Source of the DNA: Lysinibacillus louembei
GTDB taxonomy: Bacteria > Bacillota > Bacilli > Bacillales_A > Planococcaceae
Direction: 5' to 3'
Assembly: GCF_033880585.1 (NCBI RefSeq)
Contig: NZ_CP137624.1
Location: 744,001-808,000 of the forward strand
Length of the DNA stretch: 64,000 bases
How positions within the stretch are numbered: position 1 is the stretch's first letter; each line of letters begins with the position of its first letter. The notes beneath the pieces were generated by a model. That model ran no database searches. It saw nothing but the letters and a program-made list of their open reading frames with translations, and had not been told where the DNA came from. This document shows, piece after piece, positions 8,695 to 17,664 of this stretch. The translations under genes were made by a program, and so were the position numbers.

Positions 8695-10182
8695 ATGACA
8701 ATGGATAAACAACGCCGATTTACAACAGCTGGTGGTGCACCAGTAGTAAGCAACCATGACTCAATGTCTGCTGGGACACGTGGTCCACTATTATTACAAG
8801 ACGTTTGGTTAATCGAAAAACTAGCAAACTTTAATCGTGAATTAATTCCTGAGCGCCGCATGCATGCAAAAGGCTCTGGTGCATTCGGAACATTTACTGT
8901 AACTCACGATATTACTAAATATACAAAAGCAAAAATCTTCTCTGAGATTGGAAAGAAAACAGAAATGTTCGCACGTTTCTCAACAGTAGCTGGTGAGCGT
9001 GGAGCAGCAGACGCTGAGCGCGATATTCGCGGCTTCGCTTTAAAATTTTATACAGAGGAAGGAAACTGGGATTTAGTTGGTAACAATACACCTGTATTCT
9101 TCTTCCGTGATCCGTTACACTTTACAGATTTAAATCATGTTGTAAAACGTGACCCACGTACAAATATGCACAATGCAAATTCAAACTGGGATTTCTGGAC
9201 TTCATTACCTGAAGCATTACATCAAGTGACAATTGTTATGTCTGATCGCGGTATTCCTAAAGGCTACCGCCATATGCACGGCTTCGGCTCTCACACATAT
9301 GCAATGATTAATGCAGATAATGAGCGCGTATGGGTAAAATTCCACTTCCGCACAGAGCAAGGCATTGAAAACTTAACAGGTGCACAAGCCTCTGAAATTA
9401 TTGGTAATGACCGCGAATCTTCACAACGTGACCTATACGAGGCAATCGAGCGTGGAGAGTTCCCTAAATGGAAAATGTACATTCAAGTAATGACAGAAAA
9501 AGAAGCACGTAAATTACCATACAACCCATTCGATTTAACAAAGGTTTGGTATAAAGGTGACTTCCCATTAATCCCTGTTGGTGAATTCGAATTAAACCGC
9601 AACCCTGACAACTACTTTGCAGAAGTAGAGCAAGCGGCATTCGCACCATCAAACATTGTTCCAGGTCTAAGCTTCTCACCAGACAGAATGCTACAAGCGC
9701 GTATTTTTGCATATGCAGATGCACAGCGCTACCGTCTAGGTGTAAACCATTATCAGCTACCTGTTAACGCACCAAAATGCCCATTCCGCACATTCCATCG
9801 TGATGGCGCAATGCGCTTTGATGGCAATTTAGGCTCAACATTAAGCTACGAGCCTAACAGCTACGGTGAGTGGGAGCACAATACAGAGCTAGCAGAGCCA
9901 CATTTAGCGCTTGAAGGTGGTGCAGGAATTCACGACTTCCGTGAAGATGACAACCTTTACTTCGAGCAACCTGGTAAGCTATTCCGCCTAATGTCGGCTG
10001 AACAGCAACAGCGTTTATTTGAAACAACGGCTGCTGAAATGGCACCTGTTGAAGAATTCATTAAACGTCGCCATATTTTACACTGCTACTTAGCTGACCC
10101 AGCATATGGTGAAGGTGTAGCAAAAGCGATGGGCTTAACGTTAGATGGCATGGACTTAACAAATCCATATACAAAAAAATAG
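8695..10182 (+). CDS. katA: Monofunctional heme catalase, small-subunit clade
   Basis: Decomposes H2O2 to water and oxygen with a heme b cofactor. The 495 residues match small-subunit catalases. The distal His is H57 (RRMHAKGSG), the distal Asn lies in GNNTP (130-131), [12 protein letters not shown] is the classic active-site signature, and the proximal heme ligand is Y340 in [16 protein letters not shown] at 8679-8684 is spaced 10 nt from the ATG at 8695; an alternative ATG at 8701 is too far away. A PerR-like box upstream suggests peroxide induction along with ahpCF. A strong terminator follows. Confidence 0.97.
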   Translation: MTMDKQRRFTTAGGAPVVSNHDSMSAGTRGPLLLQDVWLIEKLANFNRELIPERRMHAKGSGAFGTFTVTHDITKYTKAKIFSEIGKKTEMFARFSTVAGERGAADAERDIRGFALKFYTEEGNWDLVGNNTPVFFFRDPLHFTDLNHVVKRDPRTNMHNANSNWDFWTSLPEALHQVTIVMSDRGIPKGYRHMHGFGSHTYAMINADNERVWVKFHFRTEQGIENLTGAQASEIIGNDRESSQRDLYEAIERGEFPKWKMYIQVMTEKEARKLPYNPFDLTKVWYKGDFPLIPVGEFELNRNPDNYFAEVEQAAFAPSNIVPGLSFSPDRMLQARIFAYADAQRYRLGVNHYQLPVNAPKCPFRTFHRDGAMRFDGNLGSTLSYEPNSYGEWEHNTELAEPHLALEGGAGIHDFREDDNLYFEQPGKLFRLMSAEQQQRLFETTAAEMAPVEEFIKRRHILHCYLADPAYGEGVAKAMGLTLDGMDLTNPYTKK

Positions 10183-10190
10183 TCACAATG

Positions 10191-10236
10191 AAAAGCTGCC
10201 GAAAAGAGTAAACAAGCCTCTTTTCTGGCAGCTTTT
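10191..10236 (+). terminator. katA terminator
   Basis: A long stem (10191-10208 pairing with 10218-10236, AAAAGCTGCC with GGCAGCTTTT at the base, one small internal bulge) lies directly after the katA stop. Confidence 0.85.
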
Positions 10237-10303
10237 GCTGTAATTACTTTTTTATTAATTATTGGCGGTGTTGTTTTGTTCAACTTCTCGAACAAGCCTA
10301 AAA

Positions 10304-10327
10304 GCCATCATGAAGCTTCATGATGGC
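10304..10327 (-). terminator. Terminator after the AEC carrier gene
   Basis: A perfect 11-bp inverted repeat with a 2-nt centre (GCCATCATGAA with TTCATGATGGC) lies just past the stop of the minus-strand AEC gene and is followed on the minus strand by TTTT. Confidence 0.75.
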
Positions 10328-10334
10328 CTTTTCA

Positions 10335-11264
10335 TTATCCAAATAATATTTGCGACATATAGATGACAACTGTCACTGTTAAACAGCTAACAATAGTTGA
10401 AAATAACACCGTCTGCGCCGCTGTATCTGACTCCACATCATATTCGAGTGCCAAGCTTGAGCTATTGCGTGATGTCGGGAAAGCACTTGCAATTAAGAGC
10501 GACTGTGCTACAACACCATCCAACCCTAAAGCAAATATAACGAGCAATGCAAGGGCAGGACCTACAATTAAACGAGTAAAGCAGCTAATAAAAATAACTT
10601 TGTTAAACATTGCACGCATTTCGATTTGGGAAATTTGCGCACCTAGTGTAATTAAGGCAACTGCAACAAAGCCCTCCGCCACATAGTTTAATGGGATATA
10701 CAACGGTTGCGGAATTGGTATATGCAGCATATTTAATAAAATCCCTAAAATTAATGCATAAATAATCGGCATTTTAAAGAAGTCCTTCAAAATTTCCTTG
10801 CCTGATTTCGCTGTTGAAATTAAATTATACAAGCCATATGTATAGGTCGTAACATTTTGGAAAATAACCATAATCACTTGAATTGCTACGCCGATTGGCT
10901 GTGTTGCAAAAATCATTTGTGCTACAGGTATACCATAGTTACCAGAGTTAATGAGGACAACGCTATTTTTAAAAACAGCTGCCTCCTGCTTAGGTAAACG
11001 TAGCAGTTTCGCAATCAGATGGCTTAGCAGCATTTGCGAGCCAATAAAAAACAGTATGAACAGTGCGACTTGCCCAATTAAACTAAGTTGAACAGCCGTT
11101 TCATACAAATTTAGCAGCACTGCTGCTGGCATAAAGCAATATGTAATAAGCTGTGACATCGCCTTTAAATTAAAGGAAAACTTCTTTTGCAGTATTCCCC
11201 CAATGAACAGCAAGACTAAAATAGGTGTAACAATATTGAAAAAAATCATTGATAAATAGTGCAT
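10335..11264 (-). CDS. AEC-family (auxin efflux carrier) permease
   Basis: A 309-residue polytopic membrane protein with about ten hydrophobic segments. The N-terminal IVTPILVLLFIGGILQKK and the glycine/asparagine-rich SGNYGIPVAQ stretch are typical of the AEC/BART superfamily, which includes malate and malonate carriers in bacteria. The open frame reaches 11315, but the upstream residues (basic, charged, no ribosome binding site) are unlikely. The ATG at 11264 is preceded by AAGGAG with about 8 nt spacing and begins MHYLSMIFF. The substrate is unknown, probably an organic anion. Confidence 0.85.
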   Translation of the reverse strand: MHYLSMIFFNIVTPILVLLFIGGILQKKFSFNLKAMSQLITYCFMPAAVLLNLYETAVQLSLIGQVALFILFFIGSQMLLSHLIAKLLRLPKQEAAVFKNSVVLINSGNYGIPVAQMIFATQPIGVAIQVIMVIFQNVTTYTYGLYNLISTAKSGKEILKDFFKMPIIYALILGILLNMLHIPIPQPLYIPLNYVAEGFVAVALITLGAQISQIEMRAMFNKVIFISCFTRLIVGPALALLVIFALGLDGVVAQSLLIASAFPTSRNSSSLALEYDVESDTAAQTVLFSTIVSCLTVTVVIYMSQILFG

Positions 11265-11326
11265 CCATCTCTCTCCTTCTTCTCCATTACACCTCGGTAT
11301 AATTTTTTCAAGCATAGCTGAAAAAA

Positions 11327-11360
11327 AGGCGTTGAAAAGGATTTCCCTTTCCCAACACCT
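11327..11360 (-). terminator. Terminator after the SLH protein gene at 11367
   Basis: AGGCGTTGAAAAGG pairs with CCTTTCCCAACACCT with few mismatches. On the minus strand it is followed by a run of seven T. It sits just beyond the stop at 11367 and overlaps no confident coding sequence. Confidence 0.85.
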
Positions 11361-11366
11361 CCCTTT

Positions 11367-13139
11367 CTAAAGTAGCCCAGCTAGCTCCATCGTGATATAT
11401 AATATTCTCGCCATTTCAGAGCGTGTTAAAGTGGCATTTGGACGAAATTCGCCATTTACGCTCGGTGTAAAAATATCCAATGTATCCATTAATGCGATGC
11501 TCTTTTGCTCTACCTCTGTTAGCATATAGACATCTTTATAATGCAAATTCCCTGCTTTAGATATTTGGTATACATCTACCCCTAAATAATCTAAATAGCG
11601 ATCTAAAATAACTGCTGCTTGTTGGCGCGTCATTTGTCCATTCGCATTATAATAAACTCTCCCCGAGCCTGGCATAATACCTTTTTCATGTAATGCCTGT
11701 ACTTCTTTTACATAGGCTTTGCCACGTACATCATTAAATGGTGTTGGGCTTGAAGAGGATAAATTAGCTGCTCTCGCTAGCATTACTGCAAAATCTGCAC
11801 GTGTTACAGATTTCGTTGGTAAATAGCTGCTGCCAGAAGCTCCTGTTAAAATGCCTCTTTTCCCTAGCTCATTAATATAAAAGGCATTTGGATCACTAGC
11901 AATATCAGAATAATTTGCCTCAGAGTCAATTGCTGAAGCAACAAAATCTCCAGGCGTTTTCGTTTTCACAACAAAGGCATCATTTTTAATTGTTAGCGGT
12001 ACACGAGTTCGCTTTAATTTACCCTCTGTTTGATAAATAATTGCATTTGTAGATGCCTTTAACTCCTTTTTCGGAATCGTGATTTCTAAATAATCTCTAA
12101 AGGTAATATCATTCCCACGCGATTTTACGGACAGATGGAATTTATCATTTTCAATTGTCAGCGCCACAGCTACTGTGCCACTATATCCCTTTAAATCAGT
12201 AATAGGTAATTTAACATTCACACCGTTCGATGCTGTAATCGTAATTGGCTCCTGCTGATAATAAATAATATCAGATGGAATATAGGCAAATAATTCATCA
12301 CCACTTCGCACAAATTGCAAATCCGTACTACCAGGTACTATCGTTCCAAATTCATTATCTGGAATATATTTTAACGACACTGGGTCACTTGTACCCTGCG
12401 AGTCGACAATCCCTGTTAAATCCTCCTGCTTTGTATTCGGATGTGTAGGCTGCTTCGGTGGACCTGATGGGTTTTTGCCATACGCCTGTTCTAGTCTTTC
12501 TAGCTTCGATAATGTCGTCACATACTGCTTCGCCTCGTAAGAAAGGCGATTATAATAGGAACGGGCATTTGCTAACACTGTACCAGAGGACTGTCGCGTT
12601 ACATTTGCCATATATCGGTCAAAGGCTGCAGCACTCGCCTTTGCCGCTGCGATAGCAGCCTCCTCCTTTGCAATTTCCTGTAATAGCTTTATTAAATAAT
12701 TATAGCTTGAATTCGATACGCGATTTTTCGCTGCAACAGATAAGTTATCATAGGCACTTTTGGCTGCAAACACTTCCTCTTTTGAAGAGCTATATGTTAA
12801 GCGATTAATCATTGCCTCAACAGCCCAAGCATCTTCCTTCGCCTTTTTCTCCGCTTGCTCCTGCTCCCTTTGTATGCGCGCTTCTGCCGCTATTAATATA
12901 TTAAACACTGCTGGTGTAATAAGTTTCTGCGCTTCTGCTGACAGTGCATTGTAAGCTTGACGTACCTCTCTTACTTGCTGCTCTGTAGAGCTACTTGTTA
13001 ATGCTTTTATTTTTGTCTCTACTGCGGCAGCTGCTTGTTTTTCTGCATCCGACGCATCAGCAGCATAGCTAACAGGAGCTGCAACTAAAGATACCGAGGC
13101 AGATAATAGCAATGCTTGTGCAAACCGATTGTTTTTCAT
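11367..13139 (-). CDS. Exported SLH-domain cell-surface protein, 590 residues
   Basis: The signal peptide is about residues 1-26, ending VSYA-A. The N-terminal region (about 30-220) has three or four alpha-helical repeats of about 60 residues, each with a YxxLSxxAxxxV-like core (YNALSAEAQ, YDNLSVAAK, YNRLSYEAK), predicted to be coiled or bundled. A Pro-rich linker near 225-240 leads to a beta-rich central region (about 245-410). Three C-terminal SLH modules (about 415-590) should anchor the protein to pyruvylated secondary cell-wall polymer. The ribosome binding site is GGAGGGG. The gene diverges from a second, smaller SLH gene across about 140 bp, suggesting shared control. The function of the central region is unknown. 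Confidence 0.88.
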   Translation of the reverse strand: MKNNRFAQALLLSASVSLVAAPVSYAADASDAEKQAAAAVETKIKALTSSSTEQQVREVRQAYNALSAEAQKLITPAVFNILIAAEARIQREQEQAEKKAKEDAWAVEAMINRLTYSSSKEEVFAAKSAYDNLSVAAKNRVSNSSYNYLIKLLQEIAKEEAAIAAAKASAAAFDRYMANVTRQSSGTVLANARSYYNRLSYEAKQYVTTLSKLERLEQAYGKNPSGPPKQPTHPNTKQEDLTGIVDSQGTSDPVSLKYIPDNEFGTIVPGSTDLQFVRSGDELFAYIPSDIIYYQQEPITITASNGVNVKLPITDLKGYSGTVAVALTIENDKFHLSVKSRGNDITFRDYLEITIPKKELKASTNAIIYQTEGKLKRTRVPLTIKNDAFVVKTKTPGDFVASAIDSEANYSDIASDPNAFYINELGKRGILTGASGSSYLPTKSVTRADFAVMLARAANLSSSSPTPFNDVRGKAYVKEVQALHEKGIMPGSGRVYYNANGQMTRQQAAVILDRYLDYLGVDVYQISKAGNLHYKDVYMLTEVEQKSIALMDTLDIFTPSVNGEFRPNATLTRSEMARILYITMELAGLL

Positions 13140-13281
13140 TTTTTCCCCTCCGAGCTACAATATATCTTAATTACAATTATAAACAAAAATACTAAAAAGA
13201 CATAGGACAAATTCCATCTTGAAATTTTTCACAATATCCGTCTACACTATAAGTAAGAATTTTTTGGAAGGAGGAATTTTC

Positions 13282-14313
13282 TTGCTTCGATCTATTTTTA
13301 ACATTTTTGTCGTTATCTCATGCTTTTTTATGTTAACGACTTTACATGCAGAGGCGGCAGGCTTTAAAGATGTATCAAAAGACCATTTCGCTTATAAAGC
13401 GGTGCTTTGGGCACAAAAATACGAGATTATTAATGGCTATAGTGATGGCACATTTAAGCCAAACGAAGTCATTACAGAGCAGCAATTCGCTAAACTGTTA
13501 ACGAACTATTTTGAGCTAGATGTCGCAGAGGACGAGCTAAAAAAGCAAACAGCTCAAGAAAACTGGTCTGATGTATTTTACGACTCATTAGCAAGCTATG
13601 GTGTGCCATTAAATGGCTATTTGCATAATGGGGTTCGTTCTCAGCCTGTTAAGCGCGGTGTCGTCGCACAAGCAATTGCCCACTTAGCAGATGGCAAGCA
13701 TAACTTAAATGGCTCCATTGAATTTTTGCTTGAGCATGCAATCTCAACAGGACAAAATCCAAAATACGAAAACAGCGATTTACAAAAATTTTTCGGTACA
13801 AAGAATAATATGACACGTGCTCAAGTAGTTACACTACTTTATCGTATGGATTCGATGGATTTCTACTATATCTCTGATGATGCAGAGACGATTCACGAAA
13901 ATGCCAATAATCTTTCATTGAATGAACGAGCAGTACAAGCAAAAAAACAGCTAGATAGCTCCCTTCAGCAAGGACCTTCAAGCAATAATATTTGGCAAGG
14001 CAACTATAGTTATATTTATCAATGGGGCAAAGGGGCATATGAGCGTAACGCACGCTATGTAACTATTTCCAATGCAACAAGTAAGGACTTTTATGTCAAG
14101 CTTTCCGCCTACGATGGCAAATATGAAGGAACAACAGAGGGCTATGCCGTTATCACCTCTGCTAAAAAAGCAATTATGCAGGAATCTGTTAAAGGAAACC
14201 GCTGTATTATCGAGTTTGAGCATTTAAACAATGCGATAAAAGTGACAGAAATCGATTGTGGTGCAGAACGCACAAATGGCACAAATTTCTCTGGCACATT
14301 GCGGAAGCAATAA
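13282..14313 (+). CDS. Exported protein with one SLH domain, TTG start
   Basis: A 343-residue secreted protein. The signal peptide covers about residues 1-24 (hydrophobic, ending HAEA-A). A clear N-terminal SLH module follows (AGFKDVSKDHFAYKAV through GYSDGTFKPNEVIT), with a weaker second SLH-like stretch to about residue 190. The C-terminal 100 residues (after the linker NERAVQAKKQ) look like a small beta domain of unknown function. An ATG at 13219 is in frame but lacks a ribosome binding site. AAGGAGG at 13268-13274 lies 7 nt before a TTG at 13282, which is used here. It is divergent from the SLH gene at 11367-13139. Confidence 0.82.
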   Translation: MLRSIFNIFVVISCFFMLTTLHAEAAGFKDVSKDHFAYKAVLWAQKYEIINGYSDGTFKPNEVITEQQFAKLLTNYFELDVAEDELKKQTAQENWSDVFYDSLASYGVPLNGYLHNGVRSQPVKRGVVAQAIAHLADGKHNLNGSIEFLLEHAISTGQNPKYENSDLQKFFGTKNNMTRAQVVTLLYRMDSMDFYYISDDAETIHENANNLSLNERAVQAKKQLDSSLQQGPSSNNIWQGNYSYIYQWGKGAYERNARYVTISNATSKDFYVKLSAYDGKYEGTTEGYAVITSAKKAIMQESVKGNRCIIEFEHLNNAIKVTEIDCGAERTNGTNFSGTLRKQ

Positions 14314-14317
14314 TTTA

Positions 14318-14356
14318 AGTGCATGGAATCAAGCTTTCGACTTGATTTCATGTGCT
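14318..14356 (+). terminator. Terminator after the SLH gene at 13282
   Basis: A 16-bp stem made with several G-U pairs (14318-14333 with 14341-14356) is followed by a T-rich stretch ending TTTTTT. Confidence 0.8.
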
Positions 14357-14447
14357 TTATATTTTTTATAGGAATTCCTCCTCCTTGCATACTTCTCGCT
14401 CTTTAATTCAATATATAATTAACACATTTTGAAATGAGGTACAGCAT

Positions 14448-15584
14448 TTGATTAGCACTTATACAGGCCCTATTTTTGTCGCAGCCTTAGCTTTCGTTAT
14501 GCTAGCTTTTGTCATTTGGATTCCTTGGCTTATTTACACATATCGAAAATATGGCTTTTTATCAATTTCCAAAACGATTATTGTCTTTAGCTTTATATTT
14601 TACTTTTTAGCAGCGCTTTTTTTAGTATTACTACCATTGCCTGAAACAACAAATACATGTGCAATGCAAAAGCCAGACACACAATTTTTCAACTTGCGCC
14701 CATTTCAATTTGTTCAGGATATTGTATATGAAACCGATATTGCTTTGAAAAGCCCTTCAACATGGGTAGCAATTATTAAGCAGCCTCCCTTTTATCAAGC
14801 ATTTTTTAACTTTTTGCTGCTAATGCCCTTCGGCGTTTATTTACGTTATTTCTTCAAGGAGCGCAAATATTGGAAGCGTGCCTTTTTATTAGGACTTGGC
14901 CTAACGTTATTTTATGAAATCACACAAGTAACAGGTATTTATGGAATATACAACTGCCCATACCGCATTTTCGATGTCGATGACTTGCTGCTTAATAGCA
15001 CAGGCTCATTGCTCGGCTTTTTCATCGCCCCTGTCATTTGGGCGTTATTCCCGAGGCATACAGATGTAGTAAAGCATGGACAAGAGATGCTTGCACAAAA
15101 TGCTATAACACCGCTACAAATACTTTTAGCCGTCATCGTTGACTTAGCACTTATTTCAATAAGCAATATGGCGCTAAGCTTTATAGCAATTCCACAATTT
15201 TTTATCCAAACAGCGCTTTATGTAATAATCTTTGCAATTATTCCTTTGTTATTACGCGGGGAAACATTGGGCATGAAGCTGTTAAAAATTCGATTAGTCG
15301 ATGAAAGGAAAGAAGGTTTTTCTGCTATCGGCATTATGCGCCGATTCGCTGCAATTTACAGTACTTATTTAGTGTTCAAAGGCTTAAGCATTGTTAGTCA
15401 TATTGAGCTAAATATGGACTCACCGTTTTATATTTATCAAGTATTCATCTCACTCGGCTCCTTCGTAGTATCAGTTATACTTGTGCTGATTTTAGGCATC
15501 CATGTACTTCGCTTCTTCCTAGCTAGAGGGAAAAGTCGATTGTACTTTGATATAGTAGGAAAATGTGTTGTGAAAAGGAAGTAA
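14448..15584 (+). CDS. VanZ-like membrane protein fused to an RDD domain
   Basis: A 378-residue polytopic membrane protein. Residues about 1-200 form a VanZ-like domain, with conserved NLRPFQF and LLMPFGVYLRY stretches and the later FDVDDLLLNSTGSLLGF signature typical of VanZ. Residues about 225-370 look like an RDD domain, with the short GETLGMKLLKIRLVD core followed by an Arg-rich turn and two hydrophobic segments. VanZ proteins confer low-level teicoplanin resistance in enterococci, but most homologues have no assigned role. The start is a TTG at 14448 preceded by GAGG; no in-frame ATG gives a better N-terminus. The gene is monocistronic. Confidence 0.82.
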   Translation: MISTYTGPIFVAALAFVMLAFVIWIPWLIYTYRKYGFLSISKTIIVFSFIFYFLAALFLVLLPLPETTNTCAMQKPDTQFFNLRPFQFVQDIVYETDIALKSPSTWVAIIKQPPFYQAFFNFLLLMPFGVYLRYFFKERKYWKRAFLLGLGLTLFYEITQVTGIYGIYNCPYRIFDVDDLLLNSTGSLLGFFIAPVIWALFPRHTDVVKHGQEMLAQNAITPLQILLAVIVDLALISISNMALSFIAIPQFFIQTALYVIIFAIIPLLLRGETLGMKLLKIRLVDERKEGFSAIGIMRRFAAIYSTYLVFKGLSIVSHIELNMDSPFYIYQVFISLGSFVVSVILVLILGIHVLRFFLARGKSRLYFDIVGKCVVKRK

Positions 15585-15593
15585 TAAACATAT

Positions 15594-15632
15594 GAGGCAT
15601 GTCTAAAAAGTAATTTTTTTCAGACACGCCTC
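15594..15632. terminator. Hairpin between convergent VanZ-RDD and CitE-like genes
   Basis: GAGGCATGTCT pairs with AGACACGCCTC with one mismatch, across a T-rich loop. It probably ends transcription in both directions, although the T-run after the stem is weak. Confidence 0.6.
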
Positions 15633-15688
15633 TGCTTTTAATTTGATTATCTTGTCATTATTCAAAAGGGATTTCTTGTACTTCACCT

Positions 15689-16513
15689 TTATAAGTTAAG
15701 CAATTTTTTCATCCTCAAATACACAGGTGTATCTATCATAATGTTTTTGTAGGATATCGTTTTATAATTATTTTGCTCATAAACTTCTACAATTTCTTTC
15801 GCTAGCTTTAGTTCCTCTTCTGACAATGAAAAAGCATTTGCGATAATTTCTAATTGCTTCGGATGGATGGCTAGCTTGCCATAATAGCCAATTTTTTTAG
15901 CAAACTCGCTTTCTTGCTGTAAGACATCTAATTTATCAATAAAAATGCATGGTGCATCTAAAGGTGGCTGTTTATTGAAGCGCCTTGATAATAACGCCAT
16001 TTGAATACGCATGTCATTTAACAATGGATTATTTATTAAATTTTCTCCTGATATATTGAATTCATTCGCCATATCTATTGCCCCAAAGGCAATTCGTTCA
16101 ACCGAGGTTTCCTGCAATATTTCTTGTAAATGATAGTAGCCCTGAACGGTTTCAATTAACGGAATAATATTTGGAGCTACGGATTGCTTTACTAATAAAT
16201 TTTCAATTATTTTTACTTGCTTTGCGTCCTCACATTTTGAGAGAATAATCCCTTTAAATAACTCGATGCTTATTTTATTTAAATCATCCTCATATAAAAG
16301 ACTATCAATTGAATTGATTCTTAAATAAATATCTTTTGAGGTAGGATGATTCGTCATAAAATCTTGCACGTTTTTCCTCGTTTCAGATTTTTCAGCAAGA
16401 GGTACAGCATCTTCTAAATCAATAATAAAATAGTCAGCCTGTAGCTGCGCATCAATTTTTTTTAATGCCCTCGCATTGTTTCCAGGGATAAATAACCAAC
16501 TAGTGATTATCAT
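15689..16513 (-). CDS. HpcH/HpaI aldolase / citrate lyase beta (CitE-like) acyl-CoA lyase
   Basis: A 274-residue TIM-barrel lyase of the CitE family. These enzymes split malyl-CoA, citramalyl-CoA, beta-methylmalyl-CoA or related 3-hydroxyacyl-CoAs. The visible motifs are WLFIPGNN near the N-terminus, FIIDLEDAVPLAEK (metal-binding acidic loop), YLRINS, PLIETVQGYY with the metal-ligand Glu, and AFGAIDMANEF. The open frame reaches 16591, but GGAGG lies 5 nt before the ATG at 16513. That start overlaps the CoA-transferase stop by 14 nt, showing translational coupling. The pairing with a CaiB-type CoA-transferase suggests activation of a hydroxyacid followed by cleavage. It is the last gene of the GntR/TRAP operon. 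Confidence 0.85.
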   Translation of the reverse strand: MIITSWLFIPGNNARALKKIDAQLQADYFIIDLEDAVPLAEKSETRKNVQDFMTNHPTSKDIYLRINSIDSLLYEDDLNKISIELFKGIILSKCEDAKQVKIIENLLVKQSVAPNIIPLIETVQGYYHLQEILQETSVERIAFGAIDMANEFNISGENLINNPLLNDMRIQMALLSRRFNKQPPLDAPCIFIDKLDVLQQESEFAKKIGYYGKLAIHPKQLEIIANAFSLSEEELKLAKEIVEVYEQNNYKTISYKNIMIDTPVYLRMKKLLNL

Positions 16514-17648
16514 ACACCTCCGTTCGATAACGCTCTTTAATTTCTGCTGTGTGCTGCCCCAAGCTCGGAATATCACCCCATGCTGTGACAATATTATTAA
16601 AGTTCATTGGCGATTTTAACATTTGAATTGCCCCTACCTCTGAAGGAACAGGTGCCCATCTATTATAAAATGCAAGCTGCGGATGATTAATTAAACCTTT
16701 TACGCTATTAAAGTTAGCATTCGCTATGCGGTAGTCCTCAAGTAATTTTTCTAAGTCTGCCTTTTGATAATCGCGTGTAATTTCTTCAATAATTCCCTTT
16801 AATTCCTCTTTATTCATTACACGATCTGAATTTGTTGCGAACTTTGAATGATTAATTAAGCTCTTATCCTTTAAAATTTCTTCACAAAAGATTTTCCACT
16901 CATCATTGTTTTGAATTGCAATAAACAGCTTTTCTTTATTCTGTACTGTGAAAGGACCGTATGGATAAATTGTGGCATGGTCAACGCCGCTTCGCTTCGG
17001 CTCTTCCCCACTATACGTATAATAGATTGGGAAGCTCATCCATTCTGCAATTGCTTCTAGCATTGAAATTTCTATAATCGTGCCCTGCCCTGTGTTACCA
17101 CGATTAATAATTGCTGCTAAAATGGAAGTAAAAGCGTACATACCACTAGCAATATCAACAATGGCAATGCCTGTTTTCGCTGGTGCATCAGGTGTGCCTG
17201 TTATATTTAACACACCTGCCTCTGATTGTACGAGAAGATCATACGCTTTTTTATGACTGTATGGACCATCCTTGCCATAGCCTGAAATGCTACAAATGAT
17301 TAAATGAGGATATTTTTCATGCAAACTTTGCACATTTAATCCTAAGCGATCTAAAGCACCAGGACCTAAATTATTTAGTAACACATCGGAATCCTTTAAA
17401 ATGGCATGTAACAATTGGATATTCTTTTTATCCTTTAAATCTAATTCAACTGATTTCTTTCCACGGTTGAGCCAAACAAAATTGCTGGACATACCGTTTG
17501 CAGCCTTGTCATAATGTCTAGCAAAATCACCTGTATTCGGCTTTTCAATTTTAATAATTTCTGCCCCAAGATCTGCTAATTGTCTGCTTGCAAATGGGGC
17601 TGCTACAGCATGCTCCAGTGATACAACTTTTATGTTTTGTAAAGGCAT
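16500..17648 (-). CDS. CaiB/BaiF family (class III) CoA-transferase
   Basis: A 382-residue class III CoA-transferase that moves CoA between carboxylates through an aspartyl-CoA thioester. It has the N-terminal signature LEHAVAAPFASRQLADLGAE, then IIKIEKP, NRGKKSVELDLK, and the catalytic Asp D165 in AIVDIASGMYA. The length is normal for the family. It lies 16 bp after the zinc alcohol dehydrogenase gene and overlaps the lyase gene by 14 nt. The context suggests it activates an acid made by the operon's aldehyde dehydrogenases, possibly a hydroxyacid such as malate, citramalate or a relative. The acid itself is inference. Confidence 0.88.
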   Translation of the reverse strand: MPLQNIKVVSLEHAVAAPFASRQLADLGAEIIKIEKPNTGDFARHYDKAANGMSSNFVWLNRGKKSVELDLKDKKNIQLLHAILKDSDVLLNNLGPGALDRLGLNVQSLHEKYPHLIICSISGYGKDGPYSHKKAYDLLVQSEAGVLNITGTPDAPAKTGIAIVDIASGMYAFTSILAAIINRGNTGQGTIIEISMLEAIAEWMSFPIYYTYSGEEPKRSGVDHATIYPYGPFTVQNKEKLFIAIQNNDEWKIFCEEILKDKSLINHSKFATNSDRVMNKEELKGIIEEITRDYQKADLEKLLEDYRIANANFNSVKGLINHPQLAFYNRWAPVPSEVGAIQMLKSPMNFNNIVTAWGDIPSLGQHTAEIKERYRTEVYDNH

Positions 17649-17664
17649 AATGAGCGAACCCTCC

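Noticed and set aside
14385-14419. Promoter TTGCAT/TATAAT before the VanZ-RDD gene
   Set aside because: The spacing is 23 bp, too long for a normal sigma-A promoter.
16500-17648. Itaconate or carnitine degradation as the function of the CoA-transferase operon
   Set aside because: The necessary partner genes (for example itaconyl-CoA hydratase) are not present; a firm assignment is not supported.
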